A stretch of DNA of 64,000 nucleotides from the NCBI GenBank assembly GCA_039819785.1, contig JBCBRH010000020.1, positions 1 to 64,000 on the forward strand. Reading direction: 5' to 3'. The position numbers were made by a program, and so were the translations under genes. Of this stretch, positions 1-7,508 are shown piece after piece (the stretch's first letter is position 1; each line of letters opens with the position of its first letter). The notes beneath the pieces were generated by a model. The model was given only the letters and a program-made list of their open reading frames with translations, had not been told where the DNA came from and searched no databases. The stretch comes from JBCBRD01 sp039819785. Lineage in GTDB: Bacteria; Pseudomonadota; Alphaproteobacteria; Rhizobiales; Hyphomicrobiaceae.

Positions 1-540
1 ACCCAACCCGACCCATTGGGCTTCGTCGATGGACCAAGCGTGTATGCGTATGCAAAAAACAACCCACAGATGTATGTCGACCCGGATGGACGGTTAGCTC
101 AGCTGCTGATACCTCTGGCGAGATGCGCATCTTCTGGCCCGTGTGTCAGGGCGGTTGCGAGCGGGATTAGGGCGACGATCGCTGGAGTACAAGCGTACTT
201 AAATCCGCCAAAAGCGGATAGTCCATGGATATGCCCTGTGCCGTCCCTTATGGAGGGAGATGGTGAGGAGGGAGGCGAAGACTCTCAATCCAAACCGCCA
301 ACGGGATCAAGACCGATAAGTGAAACACCTTGGTCTGGAGATCATCAGGACATCAAGCGGGGTGCTGAAATTCCGCCTGATGGCAATACTCAGATCGATC
401 CTGATGGAAATGTCTGGGGCGAAGACTCAGATGGAACGTGGACCAATCATGGACCTGCCGCCGACTACACTAATAGCGGGCGTCCATCTGGGCGCAGGGG
501 TGGGGATCGAGGACGCCCAGGACGTGGACGAAATAGGTGA
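1..540 (+). CDS. Rhs-repeat protein, C-terminal end with toxin tail (5' cut by window edge)
   Basis: The reading frame is open from base 1, so only the end of the gene is present (about 179 residues). It opens with the hallmark end of the Rhs core (PDPLGFVDG, then YAKNNPQMYVDPDGR), the point where Rhs proteins switch from conserved shell to variable toxin. After about residue 88 the sequence becomes polar and unique, with WSGDHQDIK, DGNVWGEDSDGTWTNHG and a final GRRGGDRGRPGRGRNR. This fits a small toxin domain, but I cannot assign its family. The first 266 bases are repeated at 1992-2257 in front of a different tail. The gene just downstream is a plausible immunity gene. Rhs identity is clear; toxin activity is inferred. 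Confidence 0.85.
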   Translation, partial: TQPDPLGFVDGPSVYAYAKNNPQMYVDPDGRLAQLLIPLARCASSGPCVRAVASGIRATIAGVQAYLNPPKADSPWICPVPSLMEGDGEEGGEDSQSKPPTGSRPISETPWSGDHQDIKRGAEIPPDGNTQIDPDGNVWGEDSDGTWTNHGPAADYTNSGRPSGRRGGDRGRPGRGRNR

Positions 541-564
541 CAATCCAAACGTTGGAACATTACT

Positions 565-990
565 GTGTTTACAATTATTTTTTCGGTTACTCATCCTGAG
601 AAACAATCGCAGGATATCTTAGGAGCACTAGAATTAGCCCCGGATCGCTGCCAAGAGAAAGGTGCACAGCGAATGACGCCGAAAGGCAGACCATTAGAAG
701 GTAGGTATAATGAAACCAAATGCTCTTTCTCTAAGGCGTACACTGGAAGCAATTCGCTTGGGAATGAGATAGATAATCTGCTAAATCATTTGATGAAAAG
801 AAAAGATTTTCTTCGAGAAATCACAGCAACTGGTGGGAGCATCTTACTTTACGTGCATTTGCCTGGCGCAAGGCATCGGGGGTTTATGTTGAGCGACGAG
901 CAGCTTTTAAAGCTTGTGGAAATTGGTGCGAAGTTTGGTTTTGAAGTGTTTCCCGATTGGCATACAAAAGACGACGCCTACATTACATAA
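565..990 (+). CDS. DUF4279-like protein, probable immunity protein of the preceding Rhs toxin
   Basis: This encodes 141 residues from a GTG start. A GGAA stretch about 8 bases upstream is the only ribosome-site candidate. The pattern LGALELAPDRCQEKG, then a GRP...GRY turn, a helix with LLNHLMKRKDFLREI, and the end LSDEQLLKLVEIGAKFGFEVFPDW matches the DUF4279 family, small alpha/beta proteins often found beside polymorphic toxins. It follows the Rhs tail by 24 bases on the same strand, the standard place for an immunity gene. A role in neutralising the upstream toxin is inferred from position; the family call rests on visual pattern matching. Confidence 0.6.
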   Translation: MFTIIFSVTHPEKQSQDILGALELAPDRCQEKGAQRMTPKGRPLEGRYNETKCSFSKAYTGSNSLGNEIDNLLNHLMKRKDFLREITATGGSILLYVHLPGARHRGFMLSDEQLLKLVEIGAKFGFEVFPDWHTKDDAYIT

Positions 991-1276
991 ATCGCCAAGA
1001 TTCTCCGATTGATGCTTGCAACGACGGGCAGCCAATATTTACGATGGCACCACCGACATCATCAACCGGGCGCACACGCGCACCGACAATCTCAACCTGA
1101 CCAGAGATTCCTAAACATAAATTTGCATTCGGAGGTGGAGTGGGGCGCAGCCTAGGAACGGCAAGGAACATTGCAAAGTCCAATGCCACGCACAATCTCA
1201 AGTGCCAACCCAAACACGTGTCGTGCAATTGTGTTGGACCAACTGGTAGTAGGTAGGAAGGAGGTTGCTAATTCGG
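991..1276 (+). other. Non-coding stretch with possible decayed coding remnants
   Basis: No intact gene lies here. One plus-strand frame (about 1033-1107) reads ANIYDGTTDIINRAHTRTD and on to a stop. Another (about 1119-1205) reads GVGRSLGTARNIAKSNATHN. Both look protein-like, lack starts and lie in different frames, as expected of a decayed toxin module between two Rhs cassettes. This is a weak reading. The end (1255-1264, AGGAAGGAGG) is a strong ribosome-binding site for the next gene. Confidence 0.3.
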
Positions 1277-1528
1277 ATGAATTTCAAAAAAGGAAACAAA
1301 GTTAAGTTGTTGCGTTTACCAGATTGGTTGCTGCATGATCTCCCAATCGAAGAGCAGATTGAACTTCGCCAGGCGCTAGGGCAAATTCTAAAAATTACAG
1401 ACGTAGACAATCATGGATACATCTGGTTGGACATCTCAATTAGGCAAGAGTCCGGTAGTGATGCAATGTGTTCGGGGCACTCATTCTGTGTCACGGATGA
1501 TTGCGTAGAGCACACTGATTCCAATTAG
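1277..1528 (+). CDS. Small uncharacterised protein, possible orphan immunity protein
   Basis: ATG at 1277 is preceded by AGGAAGGAGG ending 12 bases upstream, so it is preferred to the TTG at 1265, which abuts that motif. The product is about 83 residues: MNFKKGNKVKLLRLPDWLL, an acidic helical stretch (LPIEEQIELRQALGQIL), then a beta-rich end (YIWLDISI, HSFCVTDDCVE). The opening resembles small SH3-like or beta-barrel proteins that begin with a KGxxVKL motif. I do not recognise the family. Its place between two Rhs toxin cassettes suggests an immunity gene whose toxin has been lost. It uses more A+T than the chromosomal genes further on. Confidence 0.55.
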   Translation: MNFKKGNKVKLLRLPDWLLHDLPIEEQIELRQALGQILKITDVDNHGYIWLDISIRQESGSDAMCSGHSFCVTDDCVEHTDSN

Positions 1529-1582
1529 CTTACATGCCGCTCGCCATTGTTGATGAACAGGAACTGACAATAGCACACTTCG

Positions 1583-1778
1583 GCCGCAACGCCGACGGGC
1601 GATGCGGAGGGCTGCGACTGCAGCCCCGCTGCCTGTGCAGCGCCCCGTCCGGAGGCCGACCAGGCCGTGAGGACATAATATGCCGCAACGCCGACGAGGC
1701 GATGCGGAGGGCAGCGACTGCTGCCCCGCTGCCTGTGCAGCGCCCCGTCCGGAGGCCGACCAGGCCGTGAGGACATAA
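1583..1778. repeat. Two tandem copies of a ~99-bp GC-rich repeat
   Basis: Unit 1 begins at 1583 and unit 2 at 1682, both with GCCGCAACGCCGACG. They share the closing block from CCCCGCTGCCTGTGCAGCGC to CCGTGAGGACATAA with a few substitutions and a one-base length difference. Short inverted segments suggest folded RNA or DNA. The Rhs homology restarts immediately after the second copy, at about 1779, so the repeat marks a recombination junction. No conserved protein is visible in any frame. Confidence 0.8.
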
Positions 1779-1814
1779 AAACTCCACACCGACCATCTCT
1801 CTCGACCGATCCGC

Positions 1815-2618
1815 ATGTCGGATGCGTCGAAGGCCATGGTCTGGGAAGCGGAGTGGGCACCTTGGGGTTCGCCGCACAGCATAACCGCTGCACCGGAACT
1901 GATGCAGCGCTTTCCAGGTCAGTGGTTCCAACTCGAAGCCGACCTCCACTACAACTGGCACCGCCACTACGATCCAACCCTCGGCCGCTATACCCAACCC
2001 GACCCATTGGGCTTCGTCGATGGACCAAGCGTGTATGCGTATGCAAAAAACAACCCACAGATGTATGTCGACCCGGATGGACGGTTAGCTCAGCTGCTGA
2101 TACCTCTGGCGAGATGCGCATCTTCGGGCCCGTGTGTCAGGGCAGTTGCGAGCGGGATTGCGGCGACGATCGCAGGAGTACAAGCGTACTTAAATCCGCC
2201 AAAAGCGGATAGTCCATGGATATGCCCTGTGCCGTCCATTATGGAGGGAGATGGTGATCAAAATGGTCCAGAACAGCCTGAGAAGGATGGTGAAGATGGA
2301 GACGGTGCCAAGCAACCGCCGAAAATCCACGACGGCAAACAAGGGAAACATTCACCAGACCACAATAATTACGACCCTGGTAGAAGCACAGTTACACATC
2401 CTAATCCACAGGACTTGATCGACCGAGGAGCGGGTACAGGACAACAGATTGGTACGACGCCTGTTGGTCAAGCTGGCTCGAAGGAACGAGTTGATTATGG
2501 TGAAGTTATCGGCGAGCACGTCGATCCAAGCACTGGAGTACGAACACCATCAACAATAGGTATAATCGTTTACGGTGGCGATGGTAGAGTTCACGTATAT
2601 CCGGGAAGGGCAAAATGA
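1815..2618 (+). CDS. Displaced (orphan) Rhs core fragment with Ntox50-like toxin tail
   Basis: The product is 267 residues from ATG 1815. Rhs homology runs further upstream (HTDHLSRPIRM, codons from 1779) to an in-frame TAA at 1776, so this is a 5'-truncated orphan cassette rather than a full gene. Residues 1-90 are the Rhs core end (VWEAEW, LHYNWHRHYDPTLGRYTQPDP, DPDGR). The tail from about residue 170 has KQGKHSPDHNNY, LIDRGAGTGQ, KERVDYGEVIGEHVD and a closing HVYPGRAK, a close pattern match to the Ntox50 toxin family (predicted nuclease). It overlaps the next gene by 4 bases. Orphan tails are normally silent until recombined onto a full Rhs gene; whether ATG 1815 is used is unknown. Confidence 0.75.
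   Translation: MSDASKAMVWEAEWAPWGSPHSITAAPELMQRFPGQWFQLEADLHYNWHRHYDPTLGRYTQPDPLGFVDGPSVYAYAKNNPQMYVDPDGRLAQLLIPLARCASSGPCVRAVASGIAATIAGVQAYLNPPKADSPWICPVPSIMEGDGDQNGPEQPEKDGEDGDGAKQPPKIHDGKQGKHSPDHNNYDPGRSTVTHPNPQDLIDRGAGTGQQIGTTPVGQAGSKERVDYGEVIGEHVDPSTGVRTPSTIGIIVYGGDGRVHVYPGRAK
1992..2257 (+). repeat. 266-bp direct repeat of the Rhs core end (second copy; first copy is 1-266)
   Basis: Bases 1-266 and 1992-2257 align without gaps at an offset of 1991 with only a handful of substitutions. Similarity stops abruptly after TGGTGA, where the two toxin tails begin. It is homology of the kind that allows recombination to swap one Rhs tail for another. Confidence 0.9.
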
Positions 2619-2935
2619 AGACGGCAGAAGAAATTGAAAGAAGAAGATTGGTTCTACTAAGTTTACAGAGAGCACTCTGGGGACAGATTCGACCTAACCT
2701 CCGTTTGGTTTCCTGTAATTATAGCTCTAATCCAATTCTTTTACGGGCAGTCTTCGATGGCGAAATAGATCAATTGAATCTGGAGCTCATGTCGGAAGTA
2801 GAAGGTTATCTCGTTGCCGATATTCGTCACGACGAAAGGGTCGAACTGCAAGTGGTACGGTGTGATGCGCCAGGATCATTGAAACCTCACTATCTTGAGG
2901 AAATAATTTACAAGCGTTATGAACCTTTAGAATAA
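2615..2935 (+). CDS. Putative immunity protein of the Ntox50-like tail
   Basis: The protein has 106 residues and starts at ATG 2615, overlapping the stop of the Rhs tail by 4 bases (ATGA), which implies translational coupling. It has an N-terminal helix (AEEIERRRLVLLSLQRALWG), then alternating strands (IRPNLRLVSCNY, ILLRAVFDGEI), an acidic helix ending SEVEGYLVADI, and a C-terminal EEIIYKRYEPLE. The shape (LLG-like start, FDGEI, IEGYLVADI, YxRxE end) resembles a widespread group of small immunity-type proteins next to polymorphic toxins, but I cannot name the Pfam family with confidence. The immunity function is inferred from coupling to the toxin tail. Confidence 0.6.
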   Translation: MKTAEEIERRRLVLLSLQRALWGQIRPNLRLVSCNYSSNPILLRAVFDGEIDQLNLELMSEVEGYLVADIRHDERVELQVVRCDAPGSLKPHYLEEIIYKRYEPLE

Positions 2936-3269
2936 GAATTTCAGTTTTTACGATTGCACACGTGGCAGTTACACGTACTTTTTACTTGCTCGCCTCCGGC
3001 AGGACGGCCTGGAGCAGCTCACCTCGCGGGTGATTGCCAACCTCGGCCCGTCGAACAGCACGCTTCATACCGTGCATGATGCGCGTCGGGTCGCGTCGAA
3101 GACGCGCAAACCAAAAAGTCATTGCCGAAGCCGATGGAAGCGTTGCGTTTCAGGCGTCTTCTGTATCCACGGGATGCCATCGTTGGCCACCTCAGGTTGC
3201 TGCCGAATCGCGAATGATCGTAGCAAATTTCGCCGAATAAGCCGCTGGCGTCGCGTCGATGGTCACGCA
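2936..3269. other. Gene-free stretch between Rhs locus and XRE regulator
   Basis: Several overlapping short frames exist here on both strands, none with a convincing start, ribosome site or family pattern. From about 2985 the base composition shifts to the GC-rich chromosomal type, marking the edge of the Rhs cassette. A plus-strand frame around 2990-3080 reads RQDGLEQLTSRVIANLGPSN and then loses protein character, possibly a gene fragment. No promoter or terminator is obvious. Confidence 0.4.
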
Positions 3270-3488
3270 CTACGTAGCAAGTGGTTCAGCCAACAATCGC
3301 CAAGCCTCGATCTCTAGTGCATCAGCGATTTTTTGTAGAACCAGAACAGTGGGATTACGGACGCCGCGCTCGACGCCGCTGATGTAGGTCCGATGCAGGC
3401 CGCAATTGAACGCGAGCTCCTCCTGTGAGAGACCCTCTGCTTCCCGATACTGTTTCAAATTCAGGCCAACTCGGCGCCGCACATCCAT
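3270..3488 (-). CDS. XRE-family (Cro/C1-type) transcriptional regulator
   Basis: This is a 72-residue single-domain helix-turn-helix protein: NLKQYREAEGLSQEELAFNCGLHRTYISGVERG is the classic HTH_3 pattern, with the recognition helix at HRTYISGVERG, followed by NPTVLVLQKIADALEI. The length matches minimal XRE regulators. It is divergent from the GIY-YIG gene at 3610, with about 120 bases between starts in which an operator could lie. Autoregulation and control of the neighbour are inferred from arrangement only. Confidence 0.85.
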   Translation of the reverse strand: MDVRRRVGLNLKQYREAEGLSQEELAFNCGLHRTYISGVERGVRNPTVLVLQKIADALEIEAWRLLAEPLAT

Positions 3489-3609
3489 GCGGTAACGAAC
3501 CGGTAATGATGATTATTTATCTACAGACTATGAGTCTCTTTTTCGCTCGACTTCCTTGCCAAAGGAAGCGTTGCTGGCGCCATCGCGGATCGACGAGAGG
3601 ACAACAAAC

Positions 3610-4479
3610 ATGTTCGAATTCAATGACGCGCTGAAACGGAACAGGATTGACCCAGCCGATGTGTTGATCATGCGGCACCGGCCGCCCGAGATCCCGCTCA
3701 GGCGCCAACTTCCATGGCTCGCGAGCGAGCGTCACGCGGTGTTCAACGCCTACCAGCGCTTTCAACCGAAGGCCGAAAAGGCGATGCAGCGCGCGACGTA
3801 CCTAGCCTCCTTCATCGGGCAGGACGCCGGAGCTGCTACCTTCGTGGGCCACTATCGCATCGCCGGGCATCGCCAGCTTGAGGCCGGCGAAATTCACAGC
3901 ATCGCGGAATACCAAGTGCTCGCAACCCTTGGAGTCGAGCCAACACCGGAGGAGACCAACGGTCGCCACCTCTACTTCGATCTTGAACCAGCCGAGGCGC
4001 TGGCCGACTGGTCAGGTCGATTGATCTGCAAATGGCCGCCACCGGACCGATCCTGGTATCGTTGGGCTGATCGCAACACACTGGAAATTGAAGCGCTGAG
4101 CGAGTCGAGCTGTTTCGCGGAGCGCATGCCGGATTGGGACGACTTGGTGCTAACCCAAGCCGACCTCAAAAGCCTGCCACGAGACTGGCAAGCCGCTTTG
4201 GCGCAATGGCGTGGGATTTATTTCATTGCGGATGAGATGGATGGCAAAGGATACGTCGGCTCAGCCTACGGCTCCGACAACATCCTCGGTCGGTGGCAGG
4301 CTTATGCGCGAACCGGCCACGGTGGCAATGTCGGCCTTCGCGAACGTGTCGATCATCCATTGCGGTTCTCGATCCTGCAGCGTGTCTCGCCCGACATGGA
4401 TCCAGCCGACGTCATCGAACTCGAGGCGTCCTGGAAGCGGCGGCTGCACACCCGCGATTTGGGTTTGAACCGGAACTAA
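3610..4479 (+). CDS. GIY-YIG nuclease family protein
   Basis: ATG 3610 (MFEFNDAL) is chosen because GAGAGG sits about 9 bases upstream; an in-frame ATG at 3556 has no such site. The product has 289 residues. The last ~88 form a GIY-YIG domain: GIYFIADEMDGKGYVG (202-217), an Arg in GRWQAY, and a Glu in ELEASWKRRL near 271 as the likely metal ligand. The N-terminal 200 residues carry no motif I recognise and may bind DNA or a partner. Its last 4 bases overlap the convergent terminase-like gene. It could be a restriction-type or homing-type enzyme; the specific role is unknown. Confidence 0.75.
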   Translation: MFEFNDALKRNRIDPADVLIMRHRPPEIPLRRQLPWLASERHAVFNAYQRFQPKAEKAMQRATYLASFIGQDAGAATFVGHYRIAGHRQLEAGEIHSIAEYQVLATLGVEPTPEETNGRHLYFDLEPAEALADWSGRLICKWPPPDRSWYRWADRNTLEIEALSESSCFAERMPDWDDLVLTQADLKSLPRDWQAALAQWRGIYFIADEMDGKGYVGSAYGSDNILGRWQAYARTGHGGNVGLRERVDHPLRFSILQRVSPDMDPADVIELEASWKRRLHTRDLGLNRN

Positions 4480-5660
4480 GCATCTTTTGGTTCGGTTTTG
4501 TCATCCGTATCCGGGACGACCGGCTGGTCTCGGGGCGGCCATGGCTCGCCCGCAGGTGGGCCGAACTCCGCATTGGGATCGTCCTGAAGCCGGCGCAGAT
4601 AATCGTTCGTCCAGCGGGTGTACCGCTCGAATTCTTCCTCAGTCATCTCGCGTGCTGGTGCACCAGGATTGTGATCGCCAAGGCCGAAGACCTCATGCGC
4701 CATGATAGCCGTTTCTGGGACGGTGCCGAACCACATATCCGGGAAGCCCCATTTATCATCGGGTCCGCCGAAGCAACCGCCACGGACCTCTTTTTCATTC
4801 ATGTGTTCGAATGGTTTTTGCTGGTACTGCGCGCCAAAGTTATAGGCACCGATATCCATCATCCGGTCATAGAGCGCGCGAAGGCCCTCGATGTCCGGCG
4901 CCATGACCTGACGCTTCTTGCGCACGAACGCCCTGCCGTCAGACAGGTCCCACCGCTCGTCTTCAACTGCAACGACGGGCATGTTGAGGTGCACCCATTT
5001 GGGGTGGTTTTGGAGCTGATCTCCGCCGAGCAGGTAACCGCTTAGATCATCGATGTGCAGCCGTTGCATCACGACAATGACGGCGCCTGTCTTCTTGTCG
5101 TTGAGGCGTTGGATGACTTCCGAGTCGAACCACTTCTTCACCGCATTGCGCCGCGCCGGATCATGCACGTGGGCTGGCGCGATCGGGTCATCGATGACGA
5201 TGACATCCGCGCCTCGGCCAATCAGTGAGTTGCCAACGGTTCCAGTGATCCGGCGGCCACCCTGCGGGAGGAGGATGTCGCCACGCCTGCCGCCCGGTTT
5301 CAAATGCGGAAACAATGCCTGGCAGCGCGGCGTCGTCATCAGCGACCGCGTCGCCGTTTCAAAGTCCGCAGCCAACTCACGCGTGCCAGCGACAGACATG
5401 ATCTGTTTTGTCGGATCCCGCCCCAGCAACCAGGTCGGCAGCGCGACGGACGCAGAAAACGATTTCAGGCTGCGCGGCGGCATGTTGATGATCAGGCGCG
5501 TAATGTCGCCGTTCGCGACCTGCACAAGATGGTCGGCCAGCACGTCCAGATGCGGACCGTCGATCAAGTCTTGCCCAGGATGCAACTCGCGAAACGCAAA
5601 CCTGATAAAGGCGGGAAAGTGCGCGCGATAGAGCGCTTGCACCTGCTCAGCAGTCGCCAT
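4476..5660 (-). CDS. Terminase large-subunit-like ATPase, apparently lacking the nuclease domain
   Basis: ATG 5660 is preceded by AGGAG at a good distance and is preferred to ATG 5678. The product has 394 residues. The ATPase half is recognisable: an N-terminal FAFRELHPGQ region, Walker A-like MPPRSLKS (about 60-67), and Walker B VIVIDDP (about 153-159), followed by the coupling-type stretch VIVVMQRLHIDDLSGYLL. After YNFGAQYQQKP (about 285), where terminases enter the RNase H-like nuclease domain, the protein instead has about 100 acidic, Pro-rich residues with no nuclease motif. It overlaps the upstream DUF5681 gene by 14 bases. This may be a phage remnant or a repurposed ATPase. Confidence 0.75.
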   Translation of the reverse strand: MATAEQVQALYRAHFPAFIRFAFRELHPGQDLIDGPHLDVLADHLVQVANGDITRLIINMPPRSLKSFSASVALPTWLLGRDPTKQIMSVAGTRELAADFETATRSLMTTPRCQALFPHLKPGGRRGDILLPQGGRRITGTVGNSLIGRGADVIVIDDPIAPAHVHDPARRNAVKKWFDSEVIQRLNDKKTGAVIVVMQRLHIDDLSGYLLGGDQLQNHPKWVHLNMPVVAVEDERWDLSDGRAFVRKKRQVMAPDIEGLRALYDRMMDIGAYNFGAQYQQKPFEHMNEKEVRGGCFGGPDDKWGFPDMWFGTVPETAIMAHEVFGLGDHNPGAPAREMTEEEFERYTRWTNDYLRRLQDDPNAEFGPPAGEPWPPRDQPVVPDTDDKTEPKDA

Positions 5661-6054
5661 TGTCGGTCTCCTTGACATAAGCTTTGTCGGCTCCGGCTAC
5701 ACCGAACGCGCGCAGAATTTCTGCGTCGTCTTCGGCAGAGGGGACGAACGGCTCGGCTTCTTGGGTTTTTTCGAGGTGGGCGAGCATCATCTGCAGCGGC
5801 TTCGTGTTGCCCTTGATGGCCGAGTTGACCACCTGCTTGATGATGGCCTCCCGCTTTGTCATGCGTTTCGTCTGGCCGCCTTCCTGAAGGGTCACGAATT
5901 CATCGAGCTCTTTCTCGAGCAACGCATCGACGTTCTTGGACTTTTTCGGTCGACCGCGCGGGTTCCCGGACTGGCCGGGCTTGAACTGCGTGTGCTTTGG
6001 CGGCTTGCCGTAGCCAACCTCGTAGTCATCATCGGGCGATTTTTCGTCAGCCAT
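5647..6054 (-). CDS. DUF5681 domain-containing protein
   Basis: ATG 6054 overlaps the stop of the methyltransferase gene (ATGGCTGA), so it is chosen over the upstream extension. The product has 135 residues. Its N-terminal part contains the DUF5681 signature FKPGQSGNPRGRPKKSKN after GYGKPPKHTQ, then a charged helix with MTKREAIIKQVVNSAIKGN. DUF5681 proteins sit beside terminases and ParB-methyltransferases in alphaproteobacterial mobile elements; their function is unknown, though a small-terminase or DNA-binding role is sometimes guessed. Overlaps on both sides make this a tight three-gene operon. Confidence 0.8.
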   Translation of the reverse strand: MADEKSPDDDYEVGYGKPPKHTQFKPGQSGNPRGRPKKSKNVDALLEKELDEFVTLQEGGQTKRMTKREAIIKQVVNSAIKGNTKPLQMMLAHLEKTQEAEPFVPSAEDDAEILRAFGVAGADKAYVKETDNGDC

Positions 6055-7393
6055 CAACGGTCTCCGCTTGCTCGTGTGCGCCCGTGCGTTCGGTTGCAAC
6101 CTCGTCGAAGGCCGCGCCGGTCGCGTCAAGCGTCGCTGTCAGGTCGGCGACTTTCGCCAGGCGGCGGATGATGACATCGCAATAGTGTGGATCGATCTCG
6201 ATGGCGGCGCCTCGCCGCCCGGTGCGCTCCGCTGCTACCAGAGTGGTGCCCGATCCGCCGAAGGCATCGAGGATCAGCCCCTTCCTGTTCGAGCAGTCAA
6301 GAATGGCGTCGGCGACGAGTGCGACAGGCTTGACCGTCGGATGCATGGCAAGGTCGCCATCACGCGTTGCGCCAAACGCGTTGGCGCCGGCATAGCTCCA
6401 GACATTTGTTCGATAGCGGCCATGCTTGCCGAGTTCGACGTTGTTGATGTGCGACGCCGCGCCAGACTTGAAGACAAAGACCAACTCGTGCTGCGAACGG
6501 TAGAGGGATCCCATGCCGCCGTTCGTCTTCGCCCAAACGCAGAGGTTTTTAAGCTCGCTGAATGAGAAACGCGCGGCGTCGAGCACCTCGCGTTGATGGC
6601 GCCAATCCATACAGATGAAGTGGATCGCGCCGTCGATCGCGTGCTCGACGACTTTCGTGAAGACCTGCGCAAGGAAATCGGTGAAGGCGTCGGTCGTCAT
6701 CTCGCCTGAGGCCATCGCGAACTCGCGATGCTTGGCGGCGCCAAGACCTGAGACGTGGCCGTCGATCTTCACATTATAGGGCGGGTCAGTGAAGACCATC
6801 TGCGCTGGCTCGCCGGCCAGCAGCTGATCGTATGTTTCTGGCTTGAGGGCATCGCCACAGATCAGGCGATGTCGGCCGATCTGCCAGATGTCGCCTGGGC
6901 GCGTGACGGCGGAGCCGTGCGCGATTTCAGGCGTCGCGTCCGCAGGATCTGTGTCGTCGGCTCGGTCGTCAGCCGGGCTCAGAAGCAGATCGACCTCGCC
7001 CATCTCGAAGCCGGTCAGCGTGACGTCGAAGTCGATGCCGACTTCGGTCAGGTGCTGCAGTTCGATCGCCAGGATATCGCGATCCCAGCCCGCTTTTTCA
7101 GCAAGCCGATTGTCTGCGAGAATGTAGGCGCGCTTTTGCGCGTTCGTTAGGTGCTCGAGCCGCACGCAGGGCACGGTCTCAAGCCCGAGCGTTTTAGCAG
7201 CAGCAACCCGACCGTGTCCGGCAATGATCTCACCGTCACGATCAATGAGGACGGGGTTGTTGAAGCCGAATTCGCGGATGCTGGCTGCAATCTGCGCGAT
7301 CTGCTTGGGGCTGTGAGTTCGGGCGTTGCGAGCATAGGGCCGCAAATCGCCCGGTGGGACATTTATAATATTGAGGTTGGTCGGCACGCGCAC
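6047..7393 (-). CDS. ParB-domain / DNA N6- or N4-methyltransferase fusion
   Basis: The protein has 448 residues. Residues 1-110 form a ParB-like nuclease domain (HSPKQIAQIAASIREFGF, then IIAGHGRVAAAKTLG). The C-terminal half is a site-specific methyltransferase with the catalytic motif DPPY at 203-206 and the SAM motif DAFGGSGTT at 376-384. Catalytic motif before SAM motif is the beta-class order. MHPTVKPVALVADAI is also typical. It probably methylates adenine or N4-cytosine. It is the first gene of the operon with DUF5681 and terminase-like genes and has no partner restriction enzyme, as expected for an orphan phage-type methylase. The GTG start at 7393 is uncertain; GTG 7387 is an alternative. 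Confidence 0.85.
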   Translation of the reverse strand: MRVPTNLNIINVPPGDLRPYARNARTHSPKQIAQIAASIREFGFNNPVLIDRDGEIIAGHGRVAAAKTLGLETVPCVRLEHLTNAQKRAYILADNRLAEKAGWDRDILAIELQHLTEVGIDFDVTLTGFEMGEVDLLLSPADDRADDTDPADATPEIAHGSAVTRPGDIWQIGRHRLICGDALKPETYDQLLAGEPAQMVFTDPPYNVKIDGHVSGLGAAKHREFAMASGEMTTDAFTDFLAQVFTKVVEHAIDGAIHFICMDWRHQREVLDAARFSFSELKNLCVWAKTNGGMGSLYRSQHELVFVFKSGAASHINNVELGKHGRYRTNVWSYAGANAFGATRDGDLAMHPTVKPVALVADAILDCSNRKGLILDAFGGSGTTLVAAERTGRRGAAIEIDPHYCDVIIRRLAKVADLTATLDATGAAFDEVATERTGAHEQAETVDG

Positions 7394-7508
7394 TCTCTTT
7401 CGTCAAACCACGGTTTGGATCTGACTTAGGCGAGCGTGCCGCCAATTACGTCCGGGAAGTTTTCGGGGAAATAGCCCGGACAGATTTGCCGCCGGGCAGG
7501 GGGTGGCC

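Noticed and set aside
1525..2121. 198-codon minus-strand frame over the tandem repeat and Rhs fragment
   Set aside because: It is created by reading the GC-rich repeat in reverse; the Rhs reading on the plus strand is clearly the real one.
4293..5045. 250-codon plus-strand frame across the GIY-YIG/terminase border
   Set aside because: It overlaps two well-supported genes, has no ribosome site and no family pattern.
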